DNA of 64,000 bases, from contig NC_090785.1 of assembly GCF_040054535.1 (NCBI RefSeq), forward strand, positions 22,183,501-22,247,500. The letters run 5' to 3'. Within the stretch, counting starts at the first letter, position 1, and each line of letters opens with the position of its first letter. A program made the position numbers and the translations under genes. The notes beneath the pieces were generated by a model. It made no database searches. It had not been told where the DNA came from and saw nothing but the letters and a program-made list of their open reading frames with translations. Source of the stretch: Antennarius striatus (Eukaryota > Chordata > Actinopteri > Lophiiformes > Antennariidae). Of the stretch, positions 1-21,510 are shown piece by piece.

Positions 1-661
1 AGCCAGCGCCATTTTGGAATAAGGTGGTGTGGACTGATGAAACAGATATTGGGTTATTTTGTCATAACAAAATGAATGGCGGATGAAGAACAAAGCATTC
101 CAAAAAATAAAATAAAATTGCTGCCTACAGTAAAATTTGGTGGATTCCACTCAATAACAGCAGATTCTTGAGAATAATGGTCAACCATCAGTCATAGAGT
201 GGAAGTTACACCGGGGCTTGATAGTTGAACAAGACAATGCCCCAAAACACTGCTCAAAATCTATCAGGGAATTCATGCAAAGGAGGAAGAACAATGTTCT
301 AAGATGGCCATCCCAGCCCCCAGACCTCAATATTATTGAAAACCTGACGCGTAATCTGATGCAGGCTGCTCATGTTCGGCAACAATCAAACCTAACTGAA
401 CCCGAGATGTTTTGTAAAGAGGAATGATCCATAATACCTTCATTCTATTAAATAGTGATGTTTTTATGTTGGGGTGCCCAAAATTTTACACCTGTATAAT
501 TTTGATTTTATACATATTGCACAACTTCCGTTAGTCCTATGAACCTAGTTTCACCTGTGAGATATTACTGTATCCATCAGTTTTTTGATAAATCAAAATG
601 AAACTGCTGATCAGAAATGAAAATAATGGAAATTGTCAAGGGTGCCCAAACCTTTTCATGC

Positions 662-663
<2 letters not shown>
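1..663 (+). mobile_element. Tc1/mariner transposon, 3' part (degenerate transposase)
   Basis: The frame at 218-427 reads VEQDNAPKHCSKSIREFM, then WPSQPPDLNIIEN. These match the second and third catalytic blocks of a Tc1-type DDE transposase (the family pattern is QQDNDPKH and WPSQSPDLNPIE). The upstream part (1-217) also looks like Tc1 transposase but is broken by frame changes, and the element runs off the left edge. After the ORF a non-coding tail ends near 650 with a 'gtgcccaaacc' type end, where the (TG)n tract starts. It is a dead copy. Confidence 0.8.

Positions 664-722
<59 letters not shown>
664..722. repeat. (TG)n microsatellite
   Basis: About 29 TG dinucleotides directly follow the Tc1 tail. 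A short CA-rich stretch continues to about 780. Confidence 0.95.
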
Positions 723-724
<2 letters not shown>

Positions 725-785
725 TATACACACGCACACACAGACACACACACAATGTGTATGTATACACACACAGAGAGACAGG

Positions 786-837
<52 letters not shown>
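786..837. repeat. (TAGA)n microsatellite
   Basis: About 13 tandem tetranucleotides, ending in TGGACC. Confidence 0.95.
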
Positions 838-838
<1 letters not shown>

Positions 839-1369
839 GGACCGTATTTGTTTTATTGTCAGATAAGCCAACTTTATAAACATGTTACATGTACTTGAAG
901 GTAAATCAGGTCTACCGATGCCATCTACAGCCCAAATAAAACTTAAAATCCTTCTGATTCGGCCCCACTATTTTTTGAAGAGCTCATCGTCCTACAATGC
1001 CCAACTAGAACTCTACACTTCCATTAATGCATCGAATACTGCTTTTTTCTGTCACTCCCTACCTACCATCATCATTACAACTGTTATCACTTCTAGCATT
1101 AGAATCTGTTGTTTCAGTATTTCCTTTATAGCAGCTCTCAAATCAATAGTTTCATTAGTGGCTTCTTCTATTATGAATCAGTGTATAGATTAATAACTGC
1201 ATTATGCTCTGGCTACTCCTCTTCTATTTTGTCTTTCTGTCCCTCACTTCTGCGCCGTCATTGTCTTTGTTTTTCGAGGTCTCTTTTTTGTATTCATGTA
1301 TTTTGTTTCTCTGATCACCTCTGTCTCTTTCTCCAAATGGTGACAGCAGATTGTGGGCTTCTATGAGTC
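838..1369. other. Intergenic, no gene recognised
   Basis: Only short chance ORFs are present. The composition is T-rich from 1200 onward, and this may be the body of the repeat that ends near 1560. Confidence 0.4.
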
Positions 1370-1562
1370 TTAGACTCTGTTCAAGGTTCCTGTCTGTTAA
1401 AAGGAAATGTTGCCTTGCCTGTGTCTCCAGTGCTTGTTTATGTGGAACAGTTTGAGTTCTATAAGAACAGGCCGTTCTCTGCTGTACCTGAACAGTGCCT
1501 TGAGTTTACTTGTTGTTACAATCGGGTGATGTTTAAATAAAACTGAATTGAAGCGAATCGAT
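1370..1562 (+). mobile_element. Teleost interspersed repeat (non-autonomous), 3' end
   Basis: The layout is a short 'gttaaaaggaaatgttgcc' block, a middle with 'tgcttgttta', and an end reading 'aaataaaactgaattgaa'. This resembles a very common fish repeat that ends in 'ataaataaaattgaattgaa'. Assigned from memory of the family; its class is not clear from the sequence. Confidence 0.45.
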
Positions 1563-1628
1563 GATTTATTGTGTGCTAAAATATGAAAATATATGGCTTC
1601 ATAAAAAACATAAAAGTGAATTATAAAA

Positions 1629-4501
1629 CCTCTCCAAGGAACCATCACCTTATCGTGGTGGAGAGGTTTGTGTGTCCTAAGGATCCTGGGAGCTATGTTG
1701 TCGGGAGTCTTGTACTCCTGGTAAGTTTGAAGTTTGAAGTTTATTTATTCTTATATAGCCCAGATTCACAAACAATGTCTCAATGGGCTTTACAATCTGC
1801 ACATGGACGATATCCCTCTGACCTTTGTGCACTGCGAGCAGTACGACCCTCACATCGGATAAGGAACAACTCCCCCCAAAACCCTCTTAACAGGGGAAAA
1901 AATGGATGAGAGAAACCTCAGGAAGACTGCAAAGGAGGGACCCCTCTTCCAGGAGTGGACAGACGAAGCAATAGATATCACATGTACAGATTAACAACAC
2001 AGTAATAATAACAATGACAGTAACAATAATAAATGTATGACAAAGGCACGCCGATCCATCCAGTAGAGCGAGTCACCACCAGCCGATGAAGCACACAGAG
2101 GTCACCGATTGCCGAGGATCCACCACTCTGAGGACAGACCAAACAGTGCCTAAGTCATTGAGCTCAAAAAAGTTATAGTTTAAGATTACTCTGCCAAAAC
2201 CCAAAAACCACAGCATAACCAAATGATGCAGAACCAGCACTCCCCTAGTGGATGGTGAAACAGGACCATTGTGCAGCTTGTGATATCACCAGCCACGGAA
2301 GCAGACAGAGGTAGCCGATTGCCGATGATCCACCACACAAAGGCCTGAGAGAGAGAACAGGAGAAGGAGGGAGAGAGATAGAGAGAGCAGGGGCAACAGT
2401 GGTGCTAGAGGGACCAGAATAGCAGAGGATAGGTAGGGTCACCCAAGGCAAACAGGTCTCAGGTGAAGGGCCAGACTGAGAATGGTTCCAGAAGATCCCA
2501 TGAAAAACGGAAAAGGGAAAAATGTGACCCTGCCCGGAGGAAGCCCTGGGCCCACTTCTGGAGCTAGGCCTGGACGGAGGGCCCGTCAGCGAGCGCCTGG
2601 TGGCCGGGTCTGCCACGGGGCCCCAGGGCTCAGCCCGAAAAGGCAACGTGGACTCTTCCCACCCCTGTGGACCCACCACTCGCAGGGCAGACTGATGGGG
2701 TCGGGTTTGCTGCCATATGGGTGGCAGTGACGACAGGGGGTCATGACAGACCAGACCCAGGCGGCAGAAGCTGGCTTTGGGGACGTGGAATGTCACCTCA
2801 CTGGCGGGGAAGGAGCCGGAGCTTGTGTTGGAGGTGGAGCGCTACCAGTTGGATCTGGTGGGGCTTCCCTCCATGGATAACCCTGGATAGAGGCTGGACC
2901 TTGTTCTACTCTGTGTTGGAGTTTACCCCGGTGGATAAGAGGGTCGCCTCCCTACACCTTAAGGCTGTGGGGGGGGGAACTCTGACTGTTATATGTGCGT
3001 ACACACCAAATATCAGTTCAGAGTATTCGGCCTTCTTGGGGTCCCTAAATGGGGTCCTTGATGGGATCCCTGCAGGGGACTCCATTGTTCTCCTGGGGGA
3101 CTTCAATGCACACGTCGGCAATGATGGAGACACTTGGTGATTGAGAGGAATGGCCTCCCTGATCTGAACCCGAGCGGTGTTTTGTTGTTGGACTTCTGTG
3201 CTAGTCACGGATTGTGCATAACTAACACCATGTTAGTGTACCTGGTACCAGAGCACCCTGAGTCGGAGGTCAATGATTGATCTTGTGATTGTATCATCTG
3301 TCCTTCGACCGTGTGTTTTGGACACTCGGGTGAAGAGAGGGGCAGAACTGATCACCACCTGGTGGTGAGTTGGGTCCGCTGGCGGAGGAAACCTTTGGAT
3401 AGACCTGGTGAGCCCAAACGAGTAGTGCTGGTGAACTGGGAACGTCTGGAGGAGGACTCGGTCCGCGAGGCCTTCAACGATTGGGTCCCCAGGGATATAC
3501 TGTGGGAGGTACTGCGGGAGTATGGGGTGAGGGGGCCTCTCCTCAGGGCCATCCAATCCCTGTACGCCCAAAATGAGAGCTGCGTTCGGGTTTTCAGCAG
3601 TGAGTCGGACTTTCCGGGTTCCGAGTAGCTGTTGGCCTTCGCCAGGACTGCGCTTTATCACCAATTCTGTTCGTGATTGTCATGGACAGGATATCGAGGC
3701 GTCGTCGTGGTGAGGAGGGGTTACAGTTTGGTGGCCTGAGGATTGCATCGCTGCTTTTTGCAGATGATGTGGTCCTGTTTGCGTCATCAGCCTGTGACCT
3801 GCAGCGCTCACTGGTCCGGTTTGCAGCCGAGTGTGAAGCGGGGGGGAAGAGGATTAGCACCTCCAAATCTGAGGCCATGGTCCTCAGCAGGAAACCGGTG
3901 GGGGATGAGGTCCTTCCACAAGTGAAGGAGTTTAAGTATCTCAGGGTCCTGTTCACGAGTGAGGGAACAATGGAGCGTGAGATTGGACGGAGAATTGGGG
4001 CAGCAGGAGCGGTATTGCAGTCGCTTTACCACACTGTTGTCACAAAGAGGGAGCTAAGCCGAGAGGCAAAGCTCTCCATCTACCTTTCAATCTTCGTTTG
4101 ATCATGAGCGATGGGTCATGACCGAAAGAACGAGATCACGGATACAAGCGGCTGAAATGGGCTTTCTCAGGTGGATAGCTGGTGTCTCCCTTAGAGATAG
4201 GGTGAGAAACACTGCTGTTCGCGTGGGGCTCAGAGTAGAGTCGCTGCTCCTTCACGTGGAAAGCAGTCAGTTGAGGTGAGGTCAGGGAGGTGTTTCTGGC
4301 ACGTCCAGCTGGGAGGAGACCTCGGGGCAGACCCAGGACCAGGTGGACGGATTATATCTCAACACTGGCCTGGGAACGCCTTGGGATCCCCCAGTCAAGG
4401 CTGGTGGATGTGGCCGGGGAAAGGGAAGTTTGGGGCTCCCTGTTGAAGCTGCTGCCCCCGCGACCCAAATCCGGATAAGCGGTGGAAGATGGATGGATGG
4501 A
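1629..4501 (+). mobile_element. Non-LTR retrotransposon (LINE) copy A, degenerate, with 12-bp target-site duplication
   Basis: The duplication TGAATTATAAAA occurs at 1617-1628 and again at 4502-4513, so both ends are defined. The element opens with a hairpin (cctctcca...tggagagg). Part of an AP-endonuclease domain lies at 2780-3480 (TWNVTSL-like start, then [16 protein letters not shown]). A broken reverse transcriptase lies at 3540-4100 (LLFADDVVLFA = catalytic DD box). A C-terminal tail ([12 protein letters not shown]) ends near 4480, followed by a short ATGG-rich tail. Stops and frameshifts are numerous and much of the RT is deleted. It is interrupted by a second repeat at 1724-2431. I did not assign a named clade. 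Confidence 0.85.
1724..2431. mobile_element. Repeat nested inside LINE copy A
   Basis: LINE copy B at 50028 reads straight through 'ctcctggtagggtcaccc'. In copy A the same sequence is split after 'ctcctggta' (1723) and resumes as 'ggtagggtcaccc' at 2432. The about 708-bp insert is flanked by 'ggta' on both sides (1720-1723 and 2432-2435). It starts with a twofold 'agtttga' repeat, contains 'tttatttattcttatatagc' and ends in a GAGA-rich stretch. It has no coding potential, and its start resembles a common fish repeat. Confidence 0.7.
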
Positions 4502-4689
4502 TGAATTATAAAATGGGATAACATGTCAGGATCTTCCCAGTAAAAACAGAGTTGTTTTTTTGAAATTATCATTCCATTTAGGTCCTGCTGAGCTTGTTTT
4601 TTTTCATCATCAGAAGGCACATTTTTACGCTCAGAATAGCCGACTTGACAGCGTATCAGTGCTACCAAAACACTTTAGTTACACTAAAG

Positions 4690-4752
4690 TGGGGCGTGAG
4701 GCGGGGGACACTCCGGGAACGACGCCAGTTCACCGCGGAGGCACACAGAGAT
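4690..4752 (+). repeat. Fragment of a tail-type interspersed repeat
   Basis: 'ggcgtgaggcgggggacactccgggaacgacgccag' is nearly the same as 8259-8295 and related to 12655-12690, so this is one repeat family with three fragments in the window. Confidence 0.6.
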
Positions 4753-5990
4753 GAAGATTTAGATTTGGTTGGTTTAGATTTAAATTTGCTACCATCTGTG
4801 AATAACTTAAGAAGCAACAATTTGCAATAGACTGTAAAATTACAAATAAAGTATGAGTTTGATCATGATTATGGCATTGACACCTATGATGTATAACCTC
4901 ACAGCTGATAAAGTGACCATATGCTAGACTGTAGAGGGTCATATCTTCATCTCTGTACAGTGGCACATAGTGTCAGTGCTAACATAGCTGTTATTTTAAC
5001 AAAAAGCATCAGAATCATTAGTACTTTCCTCATCCATGGCGTATTAGTGGACATTTGCAAAATTATTAGTGTTGTACCGATCTATGAATACGTCCGTGAG
5101 CATCTTCCAGCACTACAGTTTATTTTAAAAAATGTCACTTTGTTCTTACTTTGTGGTGTTACAGAAATTAATTTCAATAATCATCATATTTTAACAGCCA
5201 ACTGCCCCAAATTGGTTCAACACATCACACTGACCCAAATTCTAGCTTTTTTCTCCTGATTGCTAGAAATGATGACTGGAACCTTAAGAAACCCTGTGTC
5301 AAATCTGTTGAGTTGATCAATTTTTCCTGCATAATAGACAATAAAATTCAATGAAAATTATTCCATTATTTTAGATATATCTTTATCAATTTCCAAAACT
5401 GAAATAAGAATGAAATAATGTAAACAACAAGATTTTCATAAACTGAAGCCGTTTTGTGACTGGGAAAAAAACAAACCAAAAAAAGGCCTTTTGACAAAAG
5501 TGGGCATTTTGACAACAGCGGGTCCTCTGAATGAGAACCTACTAAAAAGATAGCACAACTATAGAACATATATATACTGTATATATATACTGTATATATA
5601 TAAATTATTCATTTTTTTCACCTTGAAATGTACGAGTACAGTAAACACTTCTCACAAATGACTGAAACTACTTGTCTCGGAATCAATGTCCCAGCCCACA
5701 AAACCTCAAAAAAACCAAAGGGAACAACATAAATACAGAAGAAAAAAAGAGACTGTAGAGAAAAAAAATGAAAAAATATCCTCCTGACATTCGTGGGTAA
5801 TAAATTTGTTTTAGATTGAAAAAGAAACACCTGACCACACACACTAAATATAAAAATCTAAAACAGTAATATTGCATCTTAAAATGCACAAAGATTCTTC
5901 TGTACAATTTGGCGTCTCTGTTTGAGGACAAACGCCTATTGTAAAGGGTTTTATTGGCGGTGTCTCGCAGTAGTTCTTGTTCCCATTTGT
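4753..5990. other. Intergenic, no gene recognised
   Basis: AT-rich sequence with only chance ORFs. A small array of 'tatatatactg' units lies at about 5569-5602. Confidence 0.5.
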
Positions 5991-5997
5991 CTTTCAT

Positions 5998-6005
5998 TAT
6001 ATAAA
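5998..6005 (+). promoter_or_regulatory. Candidate TATA box
   Basis: TATATAAA lies 78 bases before the candidate signal-peptide exon at 6083. This spacing would allow a short 5' UTR of about 50 bases. It is read as a promoter only because of that exon. Confidence 0.35.
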
Positions 6006-6082
6006 TAGTTTGCTTCTCCTATACACCGGTACTGCTAACAGGCACACAGAGATCGGGCCAGAGAAATCAGCCGTCAGACAAA

Positions 6083-6137
6083 ATGTTCATCCTTCTCTTC
6101 TGTTTCCTAGTCCTGCTGGGACGATGCGGTCCTTCTG
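6083..6137 (+). CDS. Candidate first exon of a small secreted or membrane protein (unidentified)
   Basis: The frame from ATG reads MFILLFCFLVLLGRCGPS and then meets a good donor (TCTG|GTGAGG). The hydrophobic run looks like a signal peptide. A TATA box precedes it. The donor leaves one base (phase 1). Two downstream acceptors fit that phase: 6745 (ctcctcccag|TT), giving a 45-codon tail with a CSFC motif and a stop at 6879-6881, and 8487 (tctgttttgcag|TC), giving VKLSCVEGSE and a stop at 8555-8557. The second has the better polypyrimidine tract and looks like the start of an Ig-type strand, but it is short. I do not recognise the protein. It could be a pseudogene remnant or chance. Confidence 0.25.
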
Positions 6138-7100
6138 GTGAGGATAATCACTGATCCTCCTGCATCCATCCATCCCATGAGGAACGAGATCCCTTAAGGT
6201 GCTTTTCCTTATGTTGTTTGAGGAGTATAGAATCTTTTGCTTGTTAATTTTAGTTAGTGAGGATGGATGAGGTCAGAAAGTTTCAACTTTCTTTCTGATA
6301 GCCTTTATCATCGAGGATTGATTGTGTAAAGTCACATGGTCTCTGGAATGTCCACACGAAAGGAGCTAGCGAACCGCTTTCCTCGCTGCAAAAATAGTAA
6401 AAAAAAAACAATAATCCAAGTTAGTTCACACATATTCTTGTCTATATGTTAAAATAATAGAATTAAAAATGTCTAATTTGGAAAAAATGACAAAAGAGGC
6501 AAATAATAAAATTCCATCATTCATAGATGGAGGGTTAGACAAGAATTTCCACATCCCTTAGCTGAACCTTTTCAGCTTACATTTCTGAAACGGCTCATAC
6601 ATACAGTAACAACACTACTAGTATGTGTGTCACAATAGATTTGTCTTTTTGGAGAGATGGGGATCTGGTGAATATTTAATGAGCAAGTTATTTAGGACAA
6701 CATGAAAAAAGGAAAAGCTGAGTTTCCAGTCTACCTCCTCCCAGTTGTACGTTTGATAACTCTGGTGAAGGGGCTCATCCCCCTCCGTTTCCTCACAAAC
6801 CTGACCCGGGGCCGGGTTCGGGTCTGCTCCTTCTGCATCAAAAGAGTCTTTGTGTGTCAGTGGCCGACTTCGTCACATTGAAGAACTTCAGTCTCTTCAC
6901 ACGGTCATTCTAGCCCCTCCTCCACTCTACTCCCTGCTCCGACTGTGTTTTTACCCTCCTTGCTATTATCCACCCCCCGCTGCTGCCCCCGTTTTTATTA
7001 GCATAAGAGCAACAGTGATCTACTTTGCAAGAGGAATGAGTGCTCATGTCCATGGGAACTGGAACCGTCCATTCAGAGACCTGAATTGTCAACTATCAGA
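6138..7100. other. Non-coding, no firm feature
   Basis: A CpG-containing stretch lies at 6780-6880. It is open on both strands over a short distance (basic on plus, acidic on minus), but neither reading matches a protein I know. Confidence 0.4.
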
Positions 7101-8030
7101 CCCACATTAGTTAACACAATATGAATCAGACCCACATTAGTTAACACAATATGAATCAGACCCACATTAGTTAACACAATATGAATCAGACCCACATTAG
7201 TTAACACAATATGAATCAGACCCACATTAGTTAACACAACATGAATCAGACCCACATTAGTTAACACAAAATGAATCAGACCCACATTAGTTAACACAAT
7301 ATGAGTCAGACCCACATTAGTTAACACAACATGAATCAGACCCACATTAGTTAACACAACATGAATCAGACCCACATTAGTTAACACAAAATGAATCAGA
7401 CCCACATTAGTTAACACAATATGAGTCAGACCCACATTAGTTAACACAACATGAATCAGACCCACATTAGTTAACACAATATGAGTCAGACCCACATTAG
7501 TTAACACAATATGAGTCAGACCCACATTAGTTAACACAATATGAGTCAGACCCACATTAGTTAACACAATATGAATCAGACCCACATTAGTTAACACAAT
7601 ATGAATCAGACCCACATTAGTTAACACAATATGAGTCAGACCCACATTAGTTAACACAATATGAGTCAGACCCACATTAGTTAACACAATATGAATCAGA
7701 CCCACATTAGTTAACACAATATGAATCAGACCCACATTAGTTAACACAATATGAATCAGACCCACATTAGTTAACACAATATGAATCAGACCCACATTAG
7801 TTAACACAATATGAGTCAGACCCACATTAGTTAACACAATATGAATCAGACCCACATTAGTTAACACAATATGAATCAGACCCACATTAGTTAACACAAT
7901 ATGAATCAGACCCACATTAGTTAACACAATATGAATCAGACCCACATTAGTTAACACAATATGAATCAGACCCACATTAGTTAACACAATATGAATCAGA
8001 CCCACATTAGTTAACACAATATGAATCAGA
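7101..8030. repeat. 30-bp minisatellite, 31 copies
   Basis: The unit is 'cccacattag' + 'ttaacacaaN' + 'atgRatcaga'. Thirty-one uninterrupted 30-base units differ at just two main positions (N = t, c or a; R = a or g). The variant order c, a, t/g occurs at units 5-7 and again at 9-11, which indicates local block duplication. Because 30 is a multiple of three, the minus strand is open throughout (repeat LTNVGLIHIV). I treat that as a by-product of the unit length. Confidence 0.97.
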
Positions 8031-8165
8031 CTGACAAAAATAGAGATTAACTATCTACCAAATAAATATCATCCGTCAATCTCTGTCTCTTTCTCTCTAT
8101 TTGTGTTTATACACACACATTTATAGATATACACATACAGTATGTATATACTGTATGTGTATATA

Positions 8166-8190
8166 CAGTCAGTCAGTCAGTCAGTCAGTC
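8166..8190. repeat. (CAGT)n microsatellite
   Basis: Six tandem CAGT units directly in front of the repeat fragment at 8191. Confidence 0.9.
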
Positions 8191-8302
8191 ATTTTCTAAC
8201 CCGCTTAATCCGCTAACGCAGGTCGCGGGGAGCCGGTGCCTATCCCGGCAGTCTCAGGGCGTAAGGCGGGGGACACTCCGGGCACGACGCCAGTGTACCA
8301 CG
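8191..8302 (+). repeat. Interspersed repeat fragment
   Basis: It reads 'ttttctaacccgctta', then 'ggtcgcgggg', then 'ggcgggggacactccgggc'. This is the same family as 4690-4752 and 12590-12835. It is a common type in fish genomes. Confidence 0.6.
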
Positions 8303-8722
8303 GTGTGTATATACAGTGTGTGTGTATATATATATATATGGTTATATATTTTCCTTCAGCCAAACTGGCTGGGACAATCCATTATTAGTTTGACCTATAA
8401 ATACTAGAGTACTATTGATTCTTCTTTCTACTGTCCGCTCTATTTTTTACAGCTTTTCACAAAAAGCTGTTTTCTCTGTTTTGCAGTCAAGTTGAGCTGT
8501 GTAGAAGGGTCAGAGGTGACCCAAAAAAGAGGGTTCTCTTATCACAACCGGATGTAATGAAAATGTTACAGAGGAAAGAGTTAGTTGGACACTCTGACAA
8601 AAGAACTGATGACAAATACTAAAATAAAATTAACAAAACTAATTATACTGAATTCTGTCAGTGGCTCAGAGAGCATGTTATTCAAGTATTTATCAGCTAT
8701 TTGTTGTAAAACTTTTAGTTAC

Positions 8723-19107
<10,385 letters not shown>

Positions 19108-19711
19108 CGCCGGGAAAAGAGCACTTGGGTGAAACTGAATCTAAACTTTAAAAACAACAACAACATATAATCCTATTATTCTCTCTAGATACGAAGAATT
19201 CAGCTCCAACCAGCCGTTTCGACCGGGGATGCGCAACGAATCAAAATTCGTAGAAGTCCCGCAAAAGTATGAGGCGTCCAGCGCAAAACGTTCAGCGTTA
19301 AAAGAAACACATCGTGAAGACGAACACTCCGAATGTAAGGGCTGTGGAATGGGTGCAGGATGTGTCTCTCATGTCGCTGCTACCCTGAAGCGCCCCTGGG
19401 CTGCAGGGCGCATCTCCCGGAGTCTGACTGGTGGGACCTGTTTGGAGATGAGGATGAAGAAAGGAAACCATAATCCATAGGACAAATCAGAGGCTGTAGT
19501 CGTCCTCTGTGATGGACCCACATGTCAGACCGCTACACTCTGATTCTGTCTCCTCCTGGTACCTTCCTGCTCCCTGTTCTCACCTCCACTCCATTCTCCA
19601 CTGACACTGTTCACTCAGTTACTTGCTTTTTGCCCCGCGTCGCGCCTCCCCCTCTGCAGCCTCCTCTGCTGTAAATCACAGCGTCAGCCCCCTCCCGATT
19701 GGCTGGCAGGG

Positions 19712-19721
19712 CTGTCAATCA
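19712..19721 (-). promoter_or_regulatory. PBX-PREP/MEIS decamer upstream of pcdh10
   Basis: On the minus strand this is TGATTGACAG, the consensus decamer bound by PBX-PREP heterodimers. It lies about 605 bases upstream of the pcdh10 start codon, next to a CCAAT box (ccaatcgggag). Confidence 0.5.
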
Positions 19722-19753
19722 ACGTGAAACTGGGGTCCAAATCTCACGCACCG

Positions 19754-19763
19754 CTGTCATTGG
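19754..19763 (-). promoter_or_regulatory. CCAAT box with GACAG extension
   Basis: The minus strand reads CCAATGACAG, combining a CCAAT core with the right half of the PBX-PREP decamer found 42 bases away. Confidence 0.4.
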
Positions 19764-20467
19764 TTTCCACATCTCCCCTCGAAGCCTCGACCTCTGACGC
19801 AAGAAGAAAAAGAAGAATTAGGGGTAAAAACCTCATTCATGACTGTTCTGCCCCCACTTCCCAACCATGATTTAACTCTGCAAATCAAAACTTCTGAACC
19901 AAAGTACAAACAGTTTTCAAGCAAGGACTCGTTGTAGTGTCAGAACCTGTGCCAAGCTGGGCTGAGAAAAGGCGGGACGGACCAGGTGATGTATGTAAGT
20001 ATAGTGTTAGTGCAGGTGTCTGTCAACGCGCTCTTCTCCGGGCTGTGCGCCATCATGACAGTCAGCAGCAGTTATTACTCCTCCAGACACAGGGAGGTTC
20101 TCTCATCAGCGGAGCACGTACGACCCCTAGTGGCGAAAATACACTATTTCATGAAACCATCAGGCAGGTGCTGAATGTGAAAATACCATGTATGGAGTTT
20201 TTAATTGCGGGGACAGGGGTCAAAGGTAAACTCAGAGGAAATCAGTCATTTCCATAAGGGCTGCAAACTTTTGGGAGACTCTTTTTGATAAATTACAGTC
20301 CACGCACACACACAGACAGATATATACGTGTACACACACATAGGAGCACATAAAAATAAATTTAGCTTTTAATTTCATTTTACAGTAATGAAATAACTAA
20401 CGAAGGGTTTTACAGTAATCCCTCATTACTCTCTATATATACATATATATCTATGTATATATTTTTT

Positions 20468-20493
20468 TATGTGTGTGTGTGTGTGTGTGTATA

Positions 20494-20531
<38 letters not shown>

Positions 20532-20570
20532 CATATGTACTGTGTGTATATATATATATACACAGCTCAA
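20468..20570. repeat. Mixed (TG)n/(TA)n microsatellite
   Basis: Alternating TG and TA runs. A truncated Tigger-like end (cagtaatccctcattac) lies just before, at about 20412. Confidence 0.85.
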
Positions 20571-21510
20571 AAAAATAAAGGGAACACTTAAACAACACAA
20601 TGTATCTCCAAGTCAATACACAACAGGTGGAAATTATAGGCAATTGGCAAGACACACCCAATAAAGGAGTGGTTCTGCAGAAGGTGACCACAGACCACTT
20701 TGCCGTTCTGATGCTTTTTGGCTGATGTTTTGGTCCCTTTTGAATGCTGGCCAAAACATCAGCCACTACCACTTATGTGGTAGAATGAGATGGAGTCTAC
20801 AACCCACACAAACGGCTCAAGTAGTGCAACTCATCCAGGATGGCACATCTTGTGAGCGTGGCTAGAAGGTTTGCTGTGTCTGTCAGCGTAGTGTCCAGAG
20901 CATGGAGGCACTACCAGGAGACAGGCCAGTACATCAGGAGACAACAACCCAGCAGCCAGACCGTTACCTCCTTCTTTGTGCAAATAAGAACAGAAAGAAC
21001 ACTGCCAGAGCCCTTCAAAATGAGCTCCAGCACACCATAAATGTGCATGTGCCTGCTCAAACAGTCAGAAACAGACTCCAGAGGTAGCCCAACTACCATT
21101 AGGTACCGAGATGTGATCGTCACACCCCTTGTCAGACCATATGCTGGTGCGGTTGGCCCTGGGTTCCTCCTAATACAAGACAATGCTTGAACTCATGTGG
21201 CTGGAGTGTGTCAGCAGTTCCTGCAACACAAAGGCATTGATGTTATGGACTTGGCCCGCCCGTTCCCCAGACCTGAATTCTATTGAGCACATCTGGGACA
21301 TCATGTCTCGCTCCATCCACCAAGTTGCACCACAGATTGTCCAGGAGTTGGCGGATGCTTTAGTCCAGGTCTGGGAGGAGATCCCTCAGGAGAACATCCG
21401 CCGCCTCATCAGGAGCATGCAGCTCTTGCATTGGGGCTGTCTATGTCTCTTGGGGCGTGAAATCCTCTTGACGGTGATATCCCCCCGCTGACCTGGCGTC
21501 CTGGCTCCCC
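20566..21510 (+). pseudogene. Tc1-like transposase relic
   Basis: The left end reads 'ctcaaaaaaataaagggaacac', a known Tc1-type terminus in fish. The N-terminal helix-turn-helix remains at 20840-20940 ([20 protein letters not shown]). The C-terminal DDE block is at 21246-21290 (WPARSPDLNSIEHIWD), followed by LIRSMQ. Intervening frames are shifted and have lost the first catalytic block. It is not functional. Confidence 0.85.

Larger units (their letters stand above)
19108..20260 (-). promoter_or_regulatory. pcdh10 5' UTR and upstream region
   Basis: The sequence upstream of the pcdh10 start is richer in GC than its surroundings. At 19690-19770 it holds several CCAAT-type boxes and two PBX-type decamers read on the minus strand. 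I could not place a transcription start, and no TATA box was clear. Positions 19229-19480 are open on the plus strand but have no recognisable product. Confidence 0.5.

Noticed and set aside
6745-6881. Minus-strand reading as an alternative last exon of pcdh10 (basic peptide)
   Set aside because: An acceptor-like 'gatgcag' exists in phase 0, but the peptide has no similarity to the known PCDH10 C-terminus.
7073-8017. 314-codon minus-strand ORF of repeated LTNVGLIHIV
   Set aside because: It follows from a 30-bp tandem unit without stops in that frame. There is no conserved start, no domain and no splice context.
7101-8030. CRISPR-like direct repeats
   Set aside because: The 30-bp units are directly adjacent with no spacers, and the context is a vertebrate genome.
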